48,615 bases of DNA from CAZIMM01 sp964540415 (GCA_964540415.1 CAZIMM010000008.1:1-48615); one strand, 5' to 3'; counted from the first letter of the stretch, positions 1 to 8,423 are shown. Numbers and translations: made by a program. The notes: generated from the letters alone by a model not told the origin.

Positions 1-2231
1 GCCGCGTCGTCAACAACGCGCACACCGGTGACATCGGATATCTCCCAGCGCTTCTCGGTGTAGAAATTTGAAAGCTCCCACGCGTCATATGCCCTCGGGA
101 TGTCCTCATACGCTTCAAGCACATTTGCCCTCTCGCCGTGTTTGAGCACCTCGCGCGAATTTGTTTTATCATACAGCCTCGAAATGCTCATGTCCGGTGC
201 GAATTCAATGATAAAGAAGCCGTTTTCAAGCTTGCCGCCGTCGGCGAAAATCGTGTTTGTGTCGCAATAATCCCGAACAACCTTGTAGCCCTTTGCGGGG
301 ATGTCTTTGACAAACACGCTCCTGCCGCCCACCTTGACAATGCCGCTGTTTTTGAAGGACTGCGGATTGAACACAAGTGTGCCGCCAGTGGTGGACAGAT
401 TTGCCGCAATGTCGGAATACGCCTTGCCGAGCAAGGTTTTTGCCGAAGCCAGCAGAGCGGAATACTGCCTGTCGCTGTTGTCATAAACCGCCTTGATTGA
501 TGAGCCGGGAATGACATCGTGGAACTGGTTGAGCAGAATTGTTTCCCAGCCCTCGTTCAGCTTCTCCTGCGGATACGCGGTGCCGTTGAGAATGCTGTTC
601 ATCACGCTCGCCTGCTCCGTTGTCTGATAAAGGAATTCGCTCTTGCGGTTGTTTTTTTTGTTTTTAGCCATGGAGGTGTATGTACCTCTGTGAAATTCGA
701 GATATAGCTCACCTGTCCAGACGGGCAGCTTCGGATTCTTTTCAGTCTTCGCCTTTGCTCTTTCAAGAAAGTCGCCGGCAAATTCAATTTTTGTGTTGGG
801 TATGCCCTTAATGCCGTGACGCAGGCGTTCATAACGTTCCATGTCGCTTGCGGTCGGGCCGCCGCCGCCGTCCCCGTGGCCGAATGAAAGCAGCACCTCG
901 TTGTTCAGCTGCTTCTGCTGATATCTTTTCCAGCAGCCGTTGACAAGTGTCGGCTTTATTCTTGCGTTATATGTTGTGTTGTTGTGGGGAGGCATACCTT
1001 TTTCTGTATCCTGCGCTGTGAGGAAATATGTGAATATGCCCGTGCCGTCAATGCCCTTCCATGTGAACGTGTCATAGGGCATCATATTCCATTCATTCCA
1101 GCTGATTTTTGAGGTTACGAATTTGTCCACTCCGCTCTTGGTGAGGATTTGCGGCAATGCGGCGGAATAACCGAAAACATCCGGAAGCCAGAGGATCTTG
1201 TTGTCAACACCGAACTCCCTGTTAAAAAACCTTTTGCCGAACATGACCTGACGCACAAGGCTCTCACCGCTTGTCAGGTTGCAGTCCGCCTCAACCCACA
1301 TGGCTCCCTCAACTTCCCAGCGGCCCTCGGCAACCAGTTTTTTGACCTTCGCATAGGTTTCCGGGCTTTGCTGCTTGAGAAATTTGTAGAGCTGAGCCTG
1401 GGAGGACATGAATTTATAATCGGGGTACTCCTCCATTAGAGCAACAACAGTTGAGAATGAGCGCACGGTCTTTTCAACAGTCTGCTCGAGCGGCCATTGC
1501 CACGCAACGTCAATGTGCGTGTGACCGATGCAGATAACGTTGACTTCCTGCTCACGGCAGCAGACTGAGTAGAACTCGCTGTCAAGATAATCAAGCGCCG
1601 TCCTGACACTTTCCTTGAATTCCTCTGAGCCGACTTTTCGTGTGTCAACAAGGTTGACAGCGTTGTTGATGCAGGTCAGGGTATCCGTATAGTCTTTTGT
1701 GTTTTCATCAAGAATTTCAAGAACCTCCAGCGGGACTTTCAGGTTCCAGTACAGCCTGTAAAAATCTTCATCCCAAACATACAGTTTGCAATGCGCCCCG
1801 TGAAGCTTTTCTCTCCAGCCCGAATAGGCGTAAACATAAATTTCATATTCACTGCAGCCTTCAAGACGGACGTACTGATGGTTGTGGTCAACGCCGTGCG
1901 CAATTTTTCCGTTGACATAAACAACGAATTGCGGCTCACTGTTGTGAATACCGTCCGCCTCGGTTGTGAAGCGCAGCCAGACAGTTTTGCCGAGCATTTC
2001 ATCCGGCAGTTCGAATTTTTTATAAAACCAGCAATGAGAGTTTCGGGACTTGCCCCATCTGTCGTCCCCGCCGAAGTCGCGCCAACCGGACATATCCGGA
2101 GACGGCAGCAAATCGCCGCTTTTGTAACCGCAGTCCATTATTTTTAAACCGGTGAGTTCCTTTTCATCTGCGATAATATTGCTCTCCATTTGCCTGAGAA
2201 AGCTCCTGATTCTGTCCTTCAAAAAATCCAT
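1..2231 (-). CDS. Alpha-mannosidase, glycoside hydrolase family 38 (partial, C-terminus beyond window)
   Basis: The frame is open from an ATG at 2231 to the window edge: 743 codons, with the C-terminal part missing. GH38 enzymes are zinc-dependent retaining exo-alpha-mannosidases. Residues 1-230 form an N-terminal region resembling the beta-sandwich seen in the long GH38 enzymes. The catalytic domain starts with GHTHIDVAWQWP (236-247), whose His239 and Asp241 match the HxD zinc ligands. WLPDVFGYSAALP (348-360) holds the expected nucleophile Asp351. Further conserved stretches are SFGHGDGGGGP and NQFHDVIPGSSI. There is no signal peptide, so it is probably cytoplasmic and acts on imported oligosaccharides. 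The ribosome site AAGGGAG lies 7 bases before the ATG. The family call is firm; the linkage preference cannot be read from the sequence. Confidence 0.93.
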   Translation of the reverse strand, partial: MDFLKDRIRSFLRQMESNIIADEKELTGLKIMDCGYKSGDLLPSPDMSGWRDFGGDDRWGKSRNSHCWFYKKFELPDEMLGKTVWLRFTTEADGIHNSEPQFVVYVNGKIAHGVDHNHQYVRLEGCSEYEIYVYAYSGWREKLHGAHCKLYVWDEDFYRLYWNLKVPLEVLEILDENTKDYTDTLTCINNAVNLVDTRKVGSEEFKESVRTALDYLDSEFYSVCCREQEVNVICIGHTHIDVAWQWPLEQTVEKTVRSFSTVVALMEEYPDYKFMSSQAQLYKFLKQQSPETYAKVKKLVAEGRWEVEGAMWVEADCNLTSGESLVRQVMFGKRFFNREFGVDNKILWLPDVFGYSAALPQILTKSGVDKFVTSKISWNEWNMMPYDTFTWKGIDGTGIFTYFLTAQDTEKGMPPHNNTTYNARIKPTLVNGCWKRYQQKQLNNEVLLSFGHGDGGGGPTASDMERYERLRHGIKGIPNTKIEFAGDFLERAKAKTEKNPKLPVWTGELYLEFHRGTYTSMAKNKKNNRKSEFLYQTTEQASVMNSILNGTAYPQEKLNEGWETILLNQFHDVIPGSSIKAVYDNSDRQYSALLASAKTLLGKAYSDIAANLSTTGGTLVFNPQSFKNSGIVKVGGRSVFVKDIPAKGYKVVRDYCDTNTIFADGGKLENGFFIIEFAPDMSISRLYDKTNSREVLKHGERANVLEAYEDIPRAYDAWELSNFYTEKRWEISDVTGVRVVDDA

Positions 2232-2261
2232 ACTGTTTCTCCCTTCGATATCATCCGGAAT

Positions 2262-2290
2262 ATTTTACAATTTTTGCTGCCGTTTGTAAA
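2262..2290 (-). promoter_or_regulatory. Sigma-A-like promoter for the GH38 gene
   Basis: On the minus strand, TTTACA (2285-2290) and TAAAAT (2262-2267) are separated by 17 bases; each differs from consensus at one position. The distance to the ATG at 2231 leaves a leader of about 25 bases containing the ribosome site. I see no operator or catabolite-response element. Confidence 0.55.
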
Positions 2291-2336
2291 GGGAAAAGGC
2301 AAAGTTGAATATACTTATTTTGAAGGAGGGGTTAAT

Positions 2337-2630
2337 TTGCAGCACTGCATTGCAACAATGCGAACAAAAGAAGTTATAAACAAGCGCGACGGCTGCCGTT
2401 TGGGGCACGTTTGCGACTGTGAAATAGACGTGTGCACGGGGCAGGTTGTCTCGCTCGTGGTGAGCAGAGGCCCGCGCTTTTGCCGCTACGCCTGCGATGA
2501 CGATATCCGCGTTAGCTGGTGCGACGTTGACGTTGTCGGAGATGACATCATCCTCGTTTGCTACACTGAGCCGCCGGCATGCACACCGCTGAACACAAAA
2601 AGAGGCATTGTATCACACTTTTTCAGATGA
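2337..2630 (+). CDS. YlmC/YmxH-type PRC-barrel-like sporulation protein
   Basis: A 97-residue protein. The TTG start at 2337 is chosen because a strong site (GGAGGGG, 2324-2331) lies 5 bases upstream; an in-frame ATG at 2358 has no ribosome site, and the longer upstream frame would overlap the divergent GH38 gene. The motif KEVINKRDGCRLGHVCD, a regular beta-strand pattern and DDIRVSWCDVDVVGDDIILV match the YlmC/YmxH family of small PRC-barrel-like proteins found in spore-forming Firmicutes. Their molecular function is not established. It has more cysteines than usual (about eight). It stands alone, facing the lipoprotein gene with a 10-base gap. Family call likely; function unknown. Confidence 0.75.
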   Translation: MQHCIATMRTKEVINKRDGCRLGHVCDCEIDVCTGQVVSLVVSRGPRFCRYACDDDIRVSWCDVDVVGDDIILVCYTEPPACTPLNTKRGIVSHFFR

Positions 2631-2640
2631 AATCAGTGCT

Positions 2641-3165
2641 TCACCGCAATGTCACACCCGGCGACTCTGTTGGCAGAAGTCGGGCGCTTTCAATCTGAAA
2701 GCTTCCGCCCGCATCGGCGCAAGAAAAATAATATCTGTAGTGGAGAGCTTCGTGTAATGCGAAGTTCTCTGCTTTTTCCGGCCCGTCTCCGAGAATGCCC
2801 AGCTGACCGAAAATCTCCTCTGTCGTGTCCATACTCTCTCCCGTGTAAGCGCTCGCCGCCGCCATGGCAATCGAACGGAAGCGCAAATAATCAGCGCCGT
2901 CATATGTGACGCTGATTTCCCTGATATACCCATCCGATTCCTGCGAGTCAACGCAAATAAGTATGCCGTCAAAAAATATCCGAAATTCCTTTACGCCTTC
3001 AGACTGTGAGTATTCAAGCGCGGAGGTGTCTATGTACTCACTGTCCTGCACGTTGTTGAATGCGCGGACGAAGGCATTTATGTCAATGTTGTCCTGACGT
3101 GTGCAGCCGCTGAAAGCCAGCGTAGCCGCGAGAATTACAAAAACAAAAGCCATTATTTTCTTCAT
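2641..3165 (-). CDS. Hypothetical lipoprotein
   Basis: A 174-residue protein from the ATG at 3165, placed 8 bases after AAGGAG; an in-frame GTG at 3174 sits directly on that ribosome site and is rejected. The N-terminus is a lipoprotein signal: a Lys-Lys start, a hydrophobic stretch, and the lipobox FSGC with the cysteine near residue 21, so the mature protein should be anchored to the outer face of the membrane. The rest is mixed alpha/beta and acidic, with no motif I recognise. It is divergent from the adaptor gene and convergent with the YlmC-like gene, so it is probably transcribed alone. The function is unknown. Confidence 0.75.
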   Translation of the reverse strand: MKKIMAFVFVILAATLAFSGCTRQDNIDINAFVRAFNNVQDSEYIDTSALEYSQSEGVKEFRIFFDGILICVDSQESDGYIREISVTYDGADYLRFRSIAMAAASAYTGESMDTTEEIFGQLGILGDGPEKAENFALHEALHYRYYFSCADAGGSFQIESARLLPTESPGVTLR

Positions 3166-3335
3166 GTATTTCACTCCTTCAAATATTTATATGCGATTTG
3201 TTTATAAAATTTTACAGTTTACAGTCGCAGATATTCATACATTGTTCATAGTTCGCGCATTATTATGTTTTATAATACAACAAACAACTTTTAAACATTC
3301 ATAATTTATTATATTTTTTGAAATGAGGAACCAGT

Positions 3336-4906
3336 ATGACAAAGAGAAAAGCTCAGGTAGCCGTCGCTCTCGTTTTGGTTGTGGCGGTCGCCGCCGGGGC
3401 GCTGCTTTATGTGCGGCGAATGAACAACAAGAGATACGAAGCAGTTCTTATGGACGTTTCAACAGACAGCATCACTCAAACCATTTCCACAAGCGGCACG
3501 GTTGTTTCAGGCAACCAGGGCGTTTTTTCGCCGATGGACGGCGTCACTGTCAAAACCGTCAACGTCAAGGTCGGCGACAAGGTCAGCAAGGGAGACCTGC
3601 TTGCAACCTTTGACGCGTCGTCTCTCGACTCGGTTGTCAGAGAAAAACAAAACGCATACGACAACGCAAAAGCGACATATGTCAACTCAAAGAATTCCGC
3701 CTCCTCCGCCGCCGCTCAGCTCCCCGAAATTGAAGCTCAGATAGCTCAGCTTGAAAGAGAAACAGCCTCTCTCGAGCAGAGTGTTGCGAAAAGCGAAAAG
3801 AATACGGAAACCGAAACAATGTTCTGGGCGACTCTTATGATGAAAGCTATCTCGGCAAGCTTTTTGGCGGCCTTTCCGACAAGGGCGTAAGCAATTCATC
3901 GCTCACCGGTCTCATCAGCAGCCTCAGCGGGCTCAGCAGCATGAGCGACATGAGCAATTTCAACATCGGCTCTATCATCGGCGCAAGCAATGAAGAAACC
4001 GAGCTTATGAGCAAGCAGATTGAGCTGCTTTCTCTCAAGGCAAAGCAGACTGTTCTCAAAACTCAGAAGTCAAACGCTCTTGAAGCAACCTATAAATCAC
4101 TTATGGACAGCTCCGAGAAAACACTGAATGAAACAAAGGCCACTGTCGCTCAGCTCAAAAAGGGCTGGTATGCGGCGGCGGACGGACTTGTAAGCTCTGT
4201 GAACATCGCCGCTGGTCAAAAATACGAACAGCCCTCCATGCTTGACAACATTTCAGGTGTAGACCTGACCACCCTCCTTTCCGGCCTGACAAACGGCGGA
4301 ATTGACCTGAACAGCATTCTTTCGGCAGTTTCAGGCTCGGGCAGCGCAGGCGGAATCACCGTTGAATACTATGATTCATTTATCGCCACCTTCAGCCTCG
4401 GCAAATATGACATCCTGGATGTCAAGGTCGGGCAGAAGGCAGTTATCACCTCACTCGGTCAGGAATACGAGGGAGAAATCATTTATGTCAGCCCTGTCGC
4501 CTCCACCGGCAGTTCCATTGACATCAGCTCTATTCTCGGAAGCATGGCGGGCTCATCGACAGGAAGCACAATTGAGGCGCGCGTTCTGATAAAAGAACCG
4601 GATGACCATATCATCGTCGGGCTGGACGTTGACATTTCCATCGACATCGAAACGGTTGAGGACGCTGTTGTCGTTCCCATCGAGTCCGTTCTGAGCGATT
4701 CAACCGGACACTATATCTATCTCTACGATGGTGAAACCAAAACCGTGTCAAAAACCGAGGTCAAGCTCGGACTTACCTCCGACACCGGATATCAGATTCT
4801 CTCCGGCTGTAAGTCCGGCGATACCATTGTGCGCAACCAGTCCTCCTCCCTGGAGGACGGAGCAAAGGTCAACGCGAAAACAAGTGAAGACACAACAGCT
4901 GTTTGA
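3336..4906 (+). pseudogene. HlyD/MacA-like efflux adaptor, interrupted by a single-base frameshift
   Basis: Two overlapping frames make one adaptor protein. The first (from 3336) gives a membrane anchor (residues 7-25) and the first lipoyl-like half, with GTVVSGNQGVFSPMDGVTV and KVGDKVSKGDLLATFD, then the rising helix. The frame is then lost and would end at 3890. The -1 frame continues without a stop from about 3796 to 4906, giving the falling helix, second lipoyl half, beta-barrel and membrane-proximal domain (VVVPIESVLSD onward). Adding one A to the run AAAA at 3796-3799 restores one reading frame of about 523 residues. There is no canonical slippery heptamer, so a draft-sequence error or a recent mutation is most likely. 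Such adaptors work with MacB/FtsX-type ABC transporters; the permease follows at 4928. A weak -10 (TATAAT, 3271-3276) lies upstream. Confidence 0.8.
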
Positions 4907-4927
4907 AACCAAGTGTGAGGTGCGGCT

Positions 4928-6169
4928 TTGAATATACGTGAAAACATCAGAATAGCGGTGTTCAGCATCAAAACGAACCTCATGCGTTCGCTTTTGACAA
5001 TGCTCGGCATCATCATCGGCGTTGCCTCTGTTATTGCGATTGTCACTCTGGGCAACGGCGGTCGGGACTATATTGTCGGAATGATTGAGGATCTGGGGCA
5101 GAACACCGTGAGCATAAATGTTGACACTTCCGTTGCAACCGTGAGCGATTATTTCACGGACGCTGACATTGAGGCGGTCAAAAAGCTGGACAGTGTCGAG
5201 AGTGTCTCTCCTCTTATTATCAACATCGGAACCTGCTCGAGCGACAACGAAACGGGCATGGGCTTTGCCGTTGCCGGCACGCCTGACTTACAATACACAA
5301 TGGGTATTAAAATGCTTTACGGCAGATTTTTCAACGAAGAGGATTACAAGGCAAACCGCAACGTCATCTGCATTGACAATGTCAGTGCTTTCACCTTTTT
5401 CGGCTATGAAAACGCTGTCGGAAAGTCAATTGAGTTCAAGCTCGGCGAACAGGCGATGAAGTTCAAAATTATCGGTATCTCGGACGCAACCAGTATGTCT
5501 GCCATGGATGCCGCCTCTTATACGGAGATGAGCCAGTCATTCGGCGGAAACATGGGCGCGGTTGCCGCGTTGATTATGCCCGCGTCAACCTACAATTCAC
5601 TTTTCTCCTCGTCGAGCGTTTACGCCATGCTTTATCTGACCGCAAAGGATGACAATTATCTTGATGCCGCCGGTGCGGCTGCGGTGAACGTGATACGCGC
5701 GCGCCATTCCAACTCCGACCGTGACGTTTACAAAACCAGCAATCTTGCAACCTATATTCAGCTTCTTGACACCGTTATCACAATATTCACGGCGTTCATT
5801 GCCGCAGTCGGCGCAATTTCACTGGTTGTCGGCGGTATCGGGGTTATGAACATCATGCTCGTTTCGGTCACGGAGCGAACGCGTGAAATCGGAATACGAA
5901 AATCGCTCGGTGCAAAGACATCAACCATTCTTTTCCAGTTCCTGACAGAATCGGTTATCCTGTGCCTTATCGGCGGACTCATAGGTCTGACAATAGGCGT
6001 GACAGGTGCGCTTACCGCCTCCGCATATGTCGGAATTCCCATCGGTATAAAGTTTTCTACAATTGCTCTTGCCGTCGGGTTTGCAAGCGCAGTCGGGATT
6101 TTCTTTGGCATATATCCCGCGCGAAGAGCGGCAAAGATGCTGCCCATTGATGCATTGAGAAGGGAATGA
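4928..6169 (+). CDS. ABC transporter permease, MacB/FtsX type
   Basis: A 413-residue membrane protein. It starts with TTG at 4928, preceded by GAGGTG; no ATG fits. Order: a first membrane helix (about residues 17-40, MRSLLTMLGIIIGVASVIAI), a large extracellular MacB_PCD domain (about 45-280), then three helices of the FtsX domain with VVGGIGVMNIMLVSVTERTR and EIGIRKSLGA, the cytoplasmic coupling region typical of MacB permeases. There is no ATP-binding domain in the protein and no ATPase gene beside it; these systems normally have one, often between adaptor and permease. It follows the adaptor by 21 bases and the esterase follows by 4 bases, so the three are probably co-transcribed. Substrate unknown. 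Confidence 0.88.
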   Translation: MNIRENIRIAVFSIKTNLMRSLLTMLGIIIGVASVIAIVTLGNGGRDYIVGMIEDLGQNTVSINVDTSVATVSDYFTDADIEAVKKLDSVESVSPLIINIGTCSSDNETGMGFAVAGTPDLQYTMGIKMLYGRFFNEEDYKANRNVICIDNVSAFTFFGYENAVGKSIEFKLGEQAMKFKIIGISDATSMSAMDAASYTEMSQSFGGNMGAVAALIMPASTYNSLFSSSSVYAMLYLTAKDDNYLDAAGAAAVNVIRARHSNSDRDVYKTSNLATYIQLLDTVITIFTAFIAAVGAISLVVGGIGVMNIMLVSVTERTREIGIRKSLGAKTSTILFQFLTESVILCLIGGLIGLTIGVTGALTASAYVGIPIGIKFSTIALAVGFASAVGIFFGIYPARRAAKMLPIDALRRE

Positions 6170-6173
6170 GTTT

Positions 6174-7172
6174 GTGAACACAAGCCTCAACTCACTGCCC
6201 GAAATTCTGACTTTCGACTCCGGTGCAGAAGTCACCACCGAAAGCTGGGAATCGCGCAGAACGGAAATGCAGAAAATTCTTGCAGAAAATGAATACGGTA
6301 ACACCCCGTCCGCTGCAACTGCAACAGGCAGGCTGATTGACAGTGAAAACAATGCATATGCCGGCAAGGTTGTTCAAAGCGCGGTTGAGGTCAGCTTTGA
6401 TACGCCCGGCGGAATTTTTTCGTTCCCGATGAAGGTCTTTGTTCCTAAGAAAGTTCAGAATCCGCAATGTCTGCTTCACATCGCCTTCAGTCCGGCCACA
6501 CCCGATAAATATTACCCCGTTGAGGAAATTTGTGACCGTGGCTTTGCCACAGCAATGTTTTGTTACACCGACATAACCTCGGATGACGAAGATTTTACCA
6601 ACGGTCTTGCCGGCAAGCTTTTCCCCTCCGGCCGCTCAGCTGACGACAGCGGCAAGATAGGCATCTGGGCATACGCAGCGAGCAGGGCTATGGATTGTCT
6701 TATGGAATTCGTCGGCATCGACCATGCACGGATTACGGTTATCGGCCACTCGCGTCTCGGCAAAACCGCACTTTGGGCGGCAGCACGTGACAGCAGGTTT
6801 TTTTCCGCCGTATCAAACAACTCCGGGTGCTCCGGCGCCGCACTTTCAAGGGGAAAGAGCGGTGAAACCGTGGAGCTGATTAATGACCGTTTTCCGTTCT
6901 GGTTTTGCTCAAAATACAGCGAGTTTTCCGGCAGGGAAAGCTCCATGCCGTTTGATCAGCATTTTCTGCTTGCCTGCATTGCTCCCCGGAAGCTTATGGT
7001 TTTCAGCGCCGCGGAGGACAGCTGGGCTGACCCGAAAAAGGAGTGGCAGGCATTCATTGCCGCACAGGAGGCATTCGAACTGACCGGCGGCGAAATTACA
7101 TATCATGTGCGTCCCGGAACCCACTTTCTCAGCCGCGAGGACTGGAACAGGGCAATGGACATTCTGAGCTGA
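6174..7172 (+). CDS. CE15-like carbohydrate esterase (glucuronoyl esterase family), alpha/beta hydrolase
   Basis: A 332-residue protein starting at GTG 6174, 4 bases after the permease stop. The alpha/beta hydrolase nucleophile elbow is GHSRLGKTALW (Ser193), followed by NNSGCSGAALSRG, PFDQHFLLACIAPRKL, DSWADP and a catalytic-type histidine in RPGTHFLSREDW (His317). This set is typical of bacterial CE15 proteins, which cleave methyl-glucuronoyl esters between lignin and xylan. There is no signal peptide, which is unusual for an enzyme acting on plant cell walls; it may act on short imported products or on another ester. Its link to a MacB-like permease may only reflect operon position. A terminator follows directly. 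Confidence 0.78.
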   Translation: MNTSLNSLPEILTFDSGAEVTTESWESRRTEMQKILAENEYGNTPSAATATGRLIDSENNAYAGKVVQSAVEVSFDTPGGIFSFPMKVFVPKKVQNPQCLLHIAFSPATPDKYYPVEEICDRGFATAMFCYTDITSDDEDFTNGLAGKLFPSGRSADDSGKIGIWAYAASRAMDCLMEFVGIDHARITVIGHSRLGKTALWAAARDSRFFSAVSNNSGCSGAALSRGKSGETVELINDRFPFWFCSKYSEFSGRESSMPFDQHFLLACIAPRKLMVFSAAEDSWADPKKEWQAFIAAQEAFELTGGEITYHVRPGTHFLSREDWNRAMDILS

Positions 7173-7177
7173 ACGCA

Positions 7178-7213
7178 AAAGCGGGCGACTGAAATCAATC
7201 AGTCACCCGCTTT
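7178..7213. terminator. Bidirectional terminator between the esterase and rpsR
   Basis: A 15-base inverted repeat (7178-7192 and 7199-7213) with one mismatch that is a G-U pair in one transcript, a 6-base loop, and A/T-rich ends on both sides. It lies between convergent genes and can serve both. Confidence 0.75.
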
Positions 7214-7232
7214 GATGTTTTGAATTATTCTG

Positions 7233-7484
7233 TTAATCGCTTGTGTACGGAAGCAAAGCAACGTAACGCGCACGCTTGATAGCTGTTGTCAGCTCTCTCT
7301 GGTGCTTTGCGCAAGTTCCGGTGACACGCCTGGGCAGAATCTTTGCTCTTTCGGATGTGAATCTGCGAAGCTTCGCAACATCCTTATAATCAATATATTC
7401 TACCTTATCCACACAAAAAGCGCAAACCTTCCTGCGGCCCTTTCTGTTCGGGCGCTGCGGACGGTCGGATTTGTCATATGCCAT
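7233..7484 (-). CDS. rpsR: 30S ribosomal protein S18
   Basis: An 83-residue protein and the last gene of the rpsF-ssb-rpsR operon. S18 binds S6 and the 16S rRNA platform. Conserved S18 features are the basic start, VCAFCVDKVEYIDYKD, LRRFTSERAKILPRR and TGTCAKHQRELTTAIKRAR. The CAFC pair plus the later cysteine and histidine mark the cysteine-containing (zinc-type) form. The ribosome site AAGGAGG precedes the ATG. Length is normal for the family. Confidence 0.98.
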   Translation of the reverse strand: MAYDKSDRPQRPNRKGRRKVCAFCVDKVEYIDYKDVAKLRRFTSERAKILPRRVTGTCAKHQRELTTAIKRARYVALLPYTSD

Positions 7485-7504
7485 GTTTTTTCCTCCTTAA
7501 ATCA

Positions 7505-7960
7505 TCAGAACGGAAGTGTTCCGTCGTCGTCGTCTTCAATTTCTTCAAAGTCGCTCTGGTTGCCCGTGGCAAAACTCACCGGACGGGGCTGAGCGCCTGC
7601 AGCTGAATCGTATGAAGAGCGATTGCCGGTGCCTGTTTCGGCCTTTGAGCCGCAAAAGTCAACCTGGCTTGCGACGACCTCTGTCGCCGTCCTCTTATTT
7701 CCGTTTTTGTCCTCATAATTGCGGGTCTGAATACGGCCAGTGACAGCAATCATCGAGCCCTTGGCGAAAAACTTTGAAACGAATTCCGCTGTTTTTTCCC
7801 ATGTGACGATGTCGATGAAATCCGCCTGGCGCTCCTCGCCCTGACGGACAAAGCCGCGGTCAACCGCGATTCTGAATGAAGTAACGGACCTCCCCGAATT
7901 CGTTGTGCGAAGCTCGGGATCTGCAACAAGTCTGCCGTTGAGTGCAACACTGTTTAACAT
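7505..7960 (-). CDS. ssb: Single-stranded DNA-binding protein
   Basis: A 151-residue protein. The N-terminal OB fold (residues 1-105) includes MLNSVALNGRLVADPELR, a FRIAVDR-type strand, DFIDIVTWEKTAEFV and VTGRIQTRNYEDKNGNKR. A flexible Gly/Ser/Pro linker follows, and the protein ends in the acidic tip DDDDGTLPF, which recruits replication and repair partners. Length and domain order are normal for the housekeeping SSB. It lies 13 bases after rpsF and 20 before rpsR; this order is conserved in Firmicutes. GGAGGGC precedes the ATG. Confidence 0.97.
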   Translation of the reverse strand: MLNSVALNGRLVADPELRTTNSGRSVTSFRIAVDRGFVRQGEERQADFIDIVTWEKTAEFVSKFFAKGSMIAVTGRIQTRNYEDKNGNKRTATEVVASQVDFCGSKAETGTGNRSSYDSAAGAQPRPVSFATGNQSDFEEIEDDDDGTLPF

Positions 7961-7973
7961 TGGTCTGCCCTCC

Positions 7974-8255
7974 TCAGTTCTTTTTGATAATCATTGAACG
8001 CAAAACGCCTTCTGTAATTTTCAAAACACGGTCAAGTTCAGCCTGGAATTCGGGCGCGCTCTGATAATTGATCAGGTAATAGTACGCCTCTGTTTCGTCG
8101 TTGATCGGGTACTCCAATTTGCGGGTCTGCCAATCATCGACGCTGTCAATCGTGCCGTTAGCCGAGATAAGAGCGGTGAACTTTTCAATAAGCGCCTTAG
8201 TGCTCTCTTCTCCTCCGGCAACCGAAAGAACCAACATGATTTCGTAGTTTGACAT
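7974..8255 (-). CDS. rpsF: 30S ribosomal protein S6
   Basis: A 93-residue protein starting at ATG 8255 behind a strong AAGGAGGTG; an upstream in-frame extension to 8303 has no ribosome site and would run through the leader. The sequence MSNYEIMLVLS, a DDWQTRKLEYPI-type central strand, EAYYYLINYQS and LDRVLKITEGVLRSMIIKK is typical of S6. It is the first gene of the operon and, with S18, is known in many bacteria to repress its own mRNA through a leader element. Confidence 0.97.
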   Translation of the reverse strand: MSNYEIMLVLSVAGGEESTKALIEKFTALISANGTIDSVDDWQTRKLEYPINDETEAYYYLINYQSAPEFQAELDRVLKITEGVLRSMIIKKN

Positions 8256-8338
8256 TTTTTGCACCTCCTTATGGTCTCTGGCCCCCGCCATGAACGGGAG
8301 CAAGGAAGCCGCACACTTTTTCTTTGCGGCGAAAATGA
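8256..8338 (-). promoter_or_regulatory. Leader of rpsF mRNA with two hairpins; candidate S6:S18 autoregulatory element
   Basis: Between promoter and rpsF start the minus-strand transcript can form GCCGCA/TGCGGC (8308-8313 with 8325-8330) and then GCUCCCG/CGGGGGC (8281-8287 with 8295-8301), the second just upstream of the ribosome site. Known S6:S18 leaders present an unpaired CCG beside a hairpin, copying the 16S rRNA site. A CCG is present, but I cannot confirm the fold without a covariance model. Confidence 0.4.
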
Positions 8339-8367
8339 ATTATATCAGAGTTCACAGGAATTGTCAA
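8339..8367 (-). promoter_or_regulatory. Consensus sigma-A promoter for rpsF-ssb-rpsR
   Basis: Perfect TTGACA (8362-8367) and TATAAT (8339-8344) on the minus strand with a 17-base spacer. It lies back to back with the queT promoter. The perfect match fits strong ribosomal-protein transcription. Confidence 0.93.
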
Positions 8368-8394
8368 GCTTTGAAGCCTTTTTAGGCAAAATAT

Positions 8395-8423
8395 TTGACT
8401 TTACTTTGCGTATGTAGTAGAAT
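8395..8423 (+). promoter_or_regulatory. Sigma-A promoter for queT-luxS
   Basis: TTGACT (8395-8400) and TAGAAT (8418-8423), 17 bases apart, followed by a leader of only about 17 bases before the queT ATG at 8447. The leader is too short for a preQ1 riboswitch. Confidence 0.85.

Noticed and set aside
3780..3830. Programmed -1 ribosomal frameshift in the adaptor gene
   Set aside because: There is no X-XXY-YYZ slippery heptamer and no evident stimulatory hairpin just downstream; a missing A is simpler.
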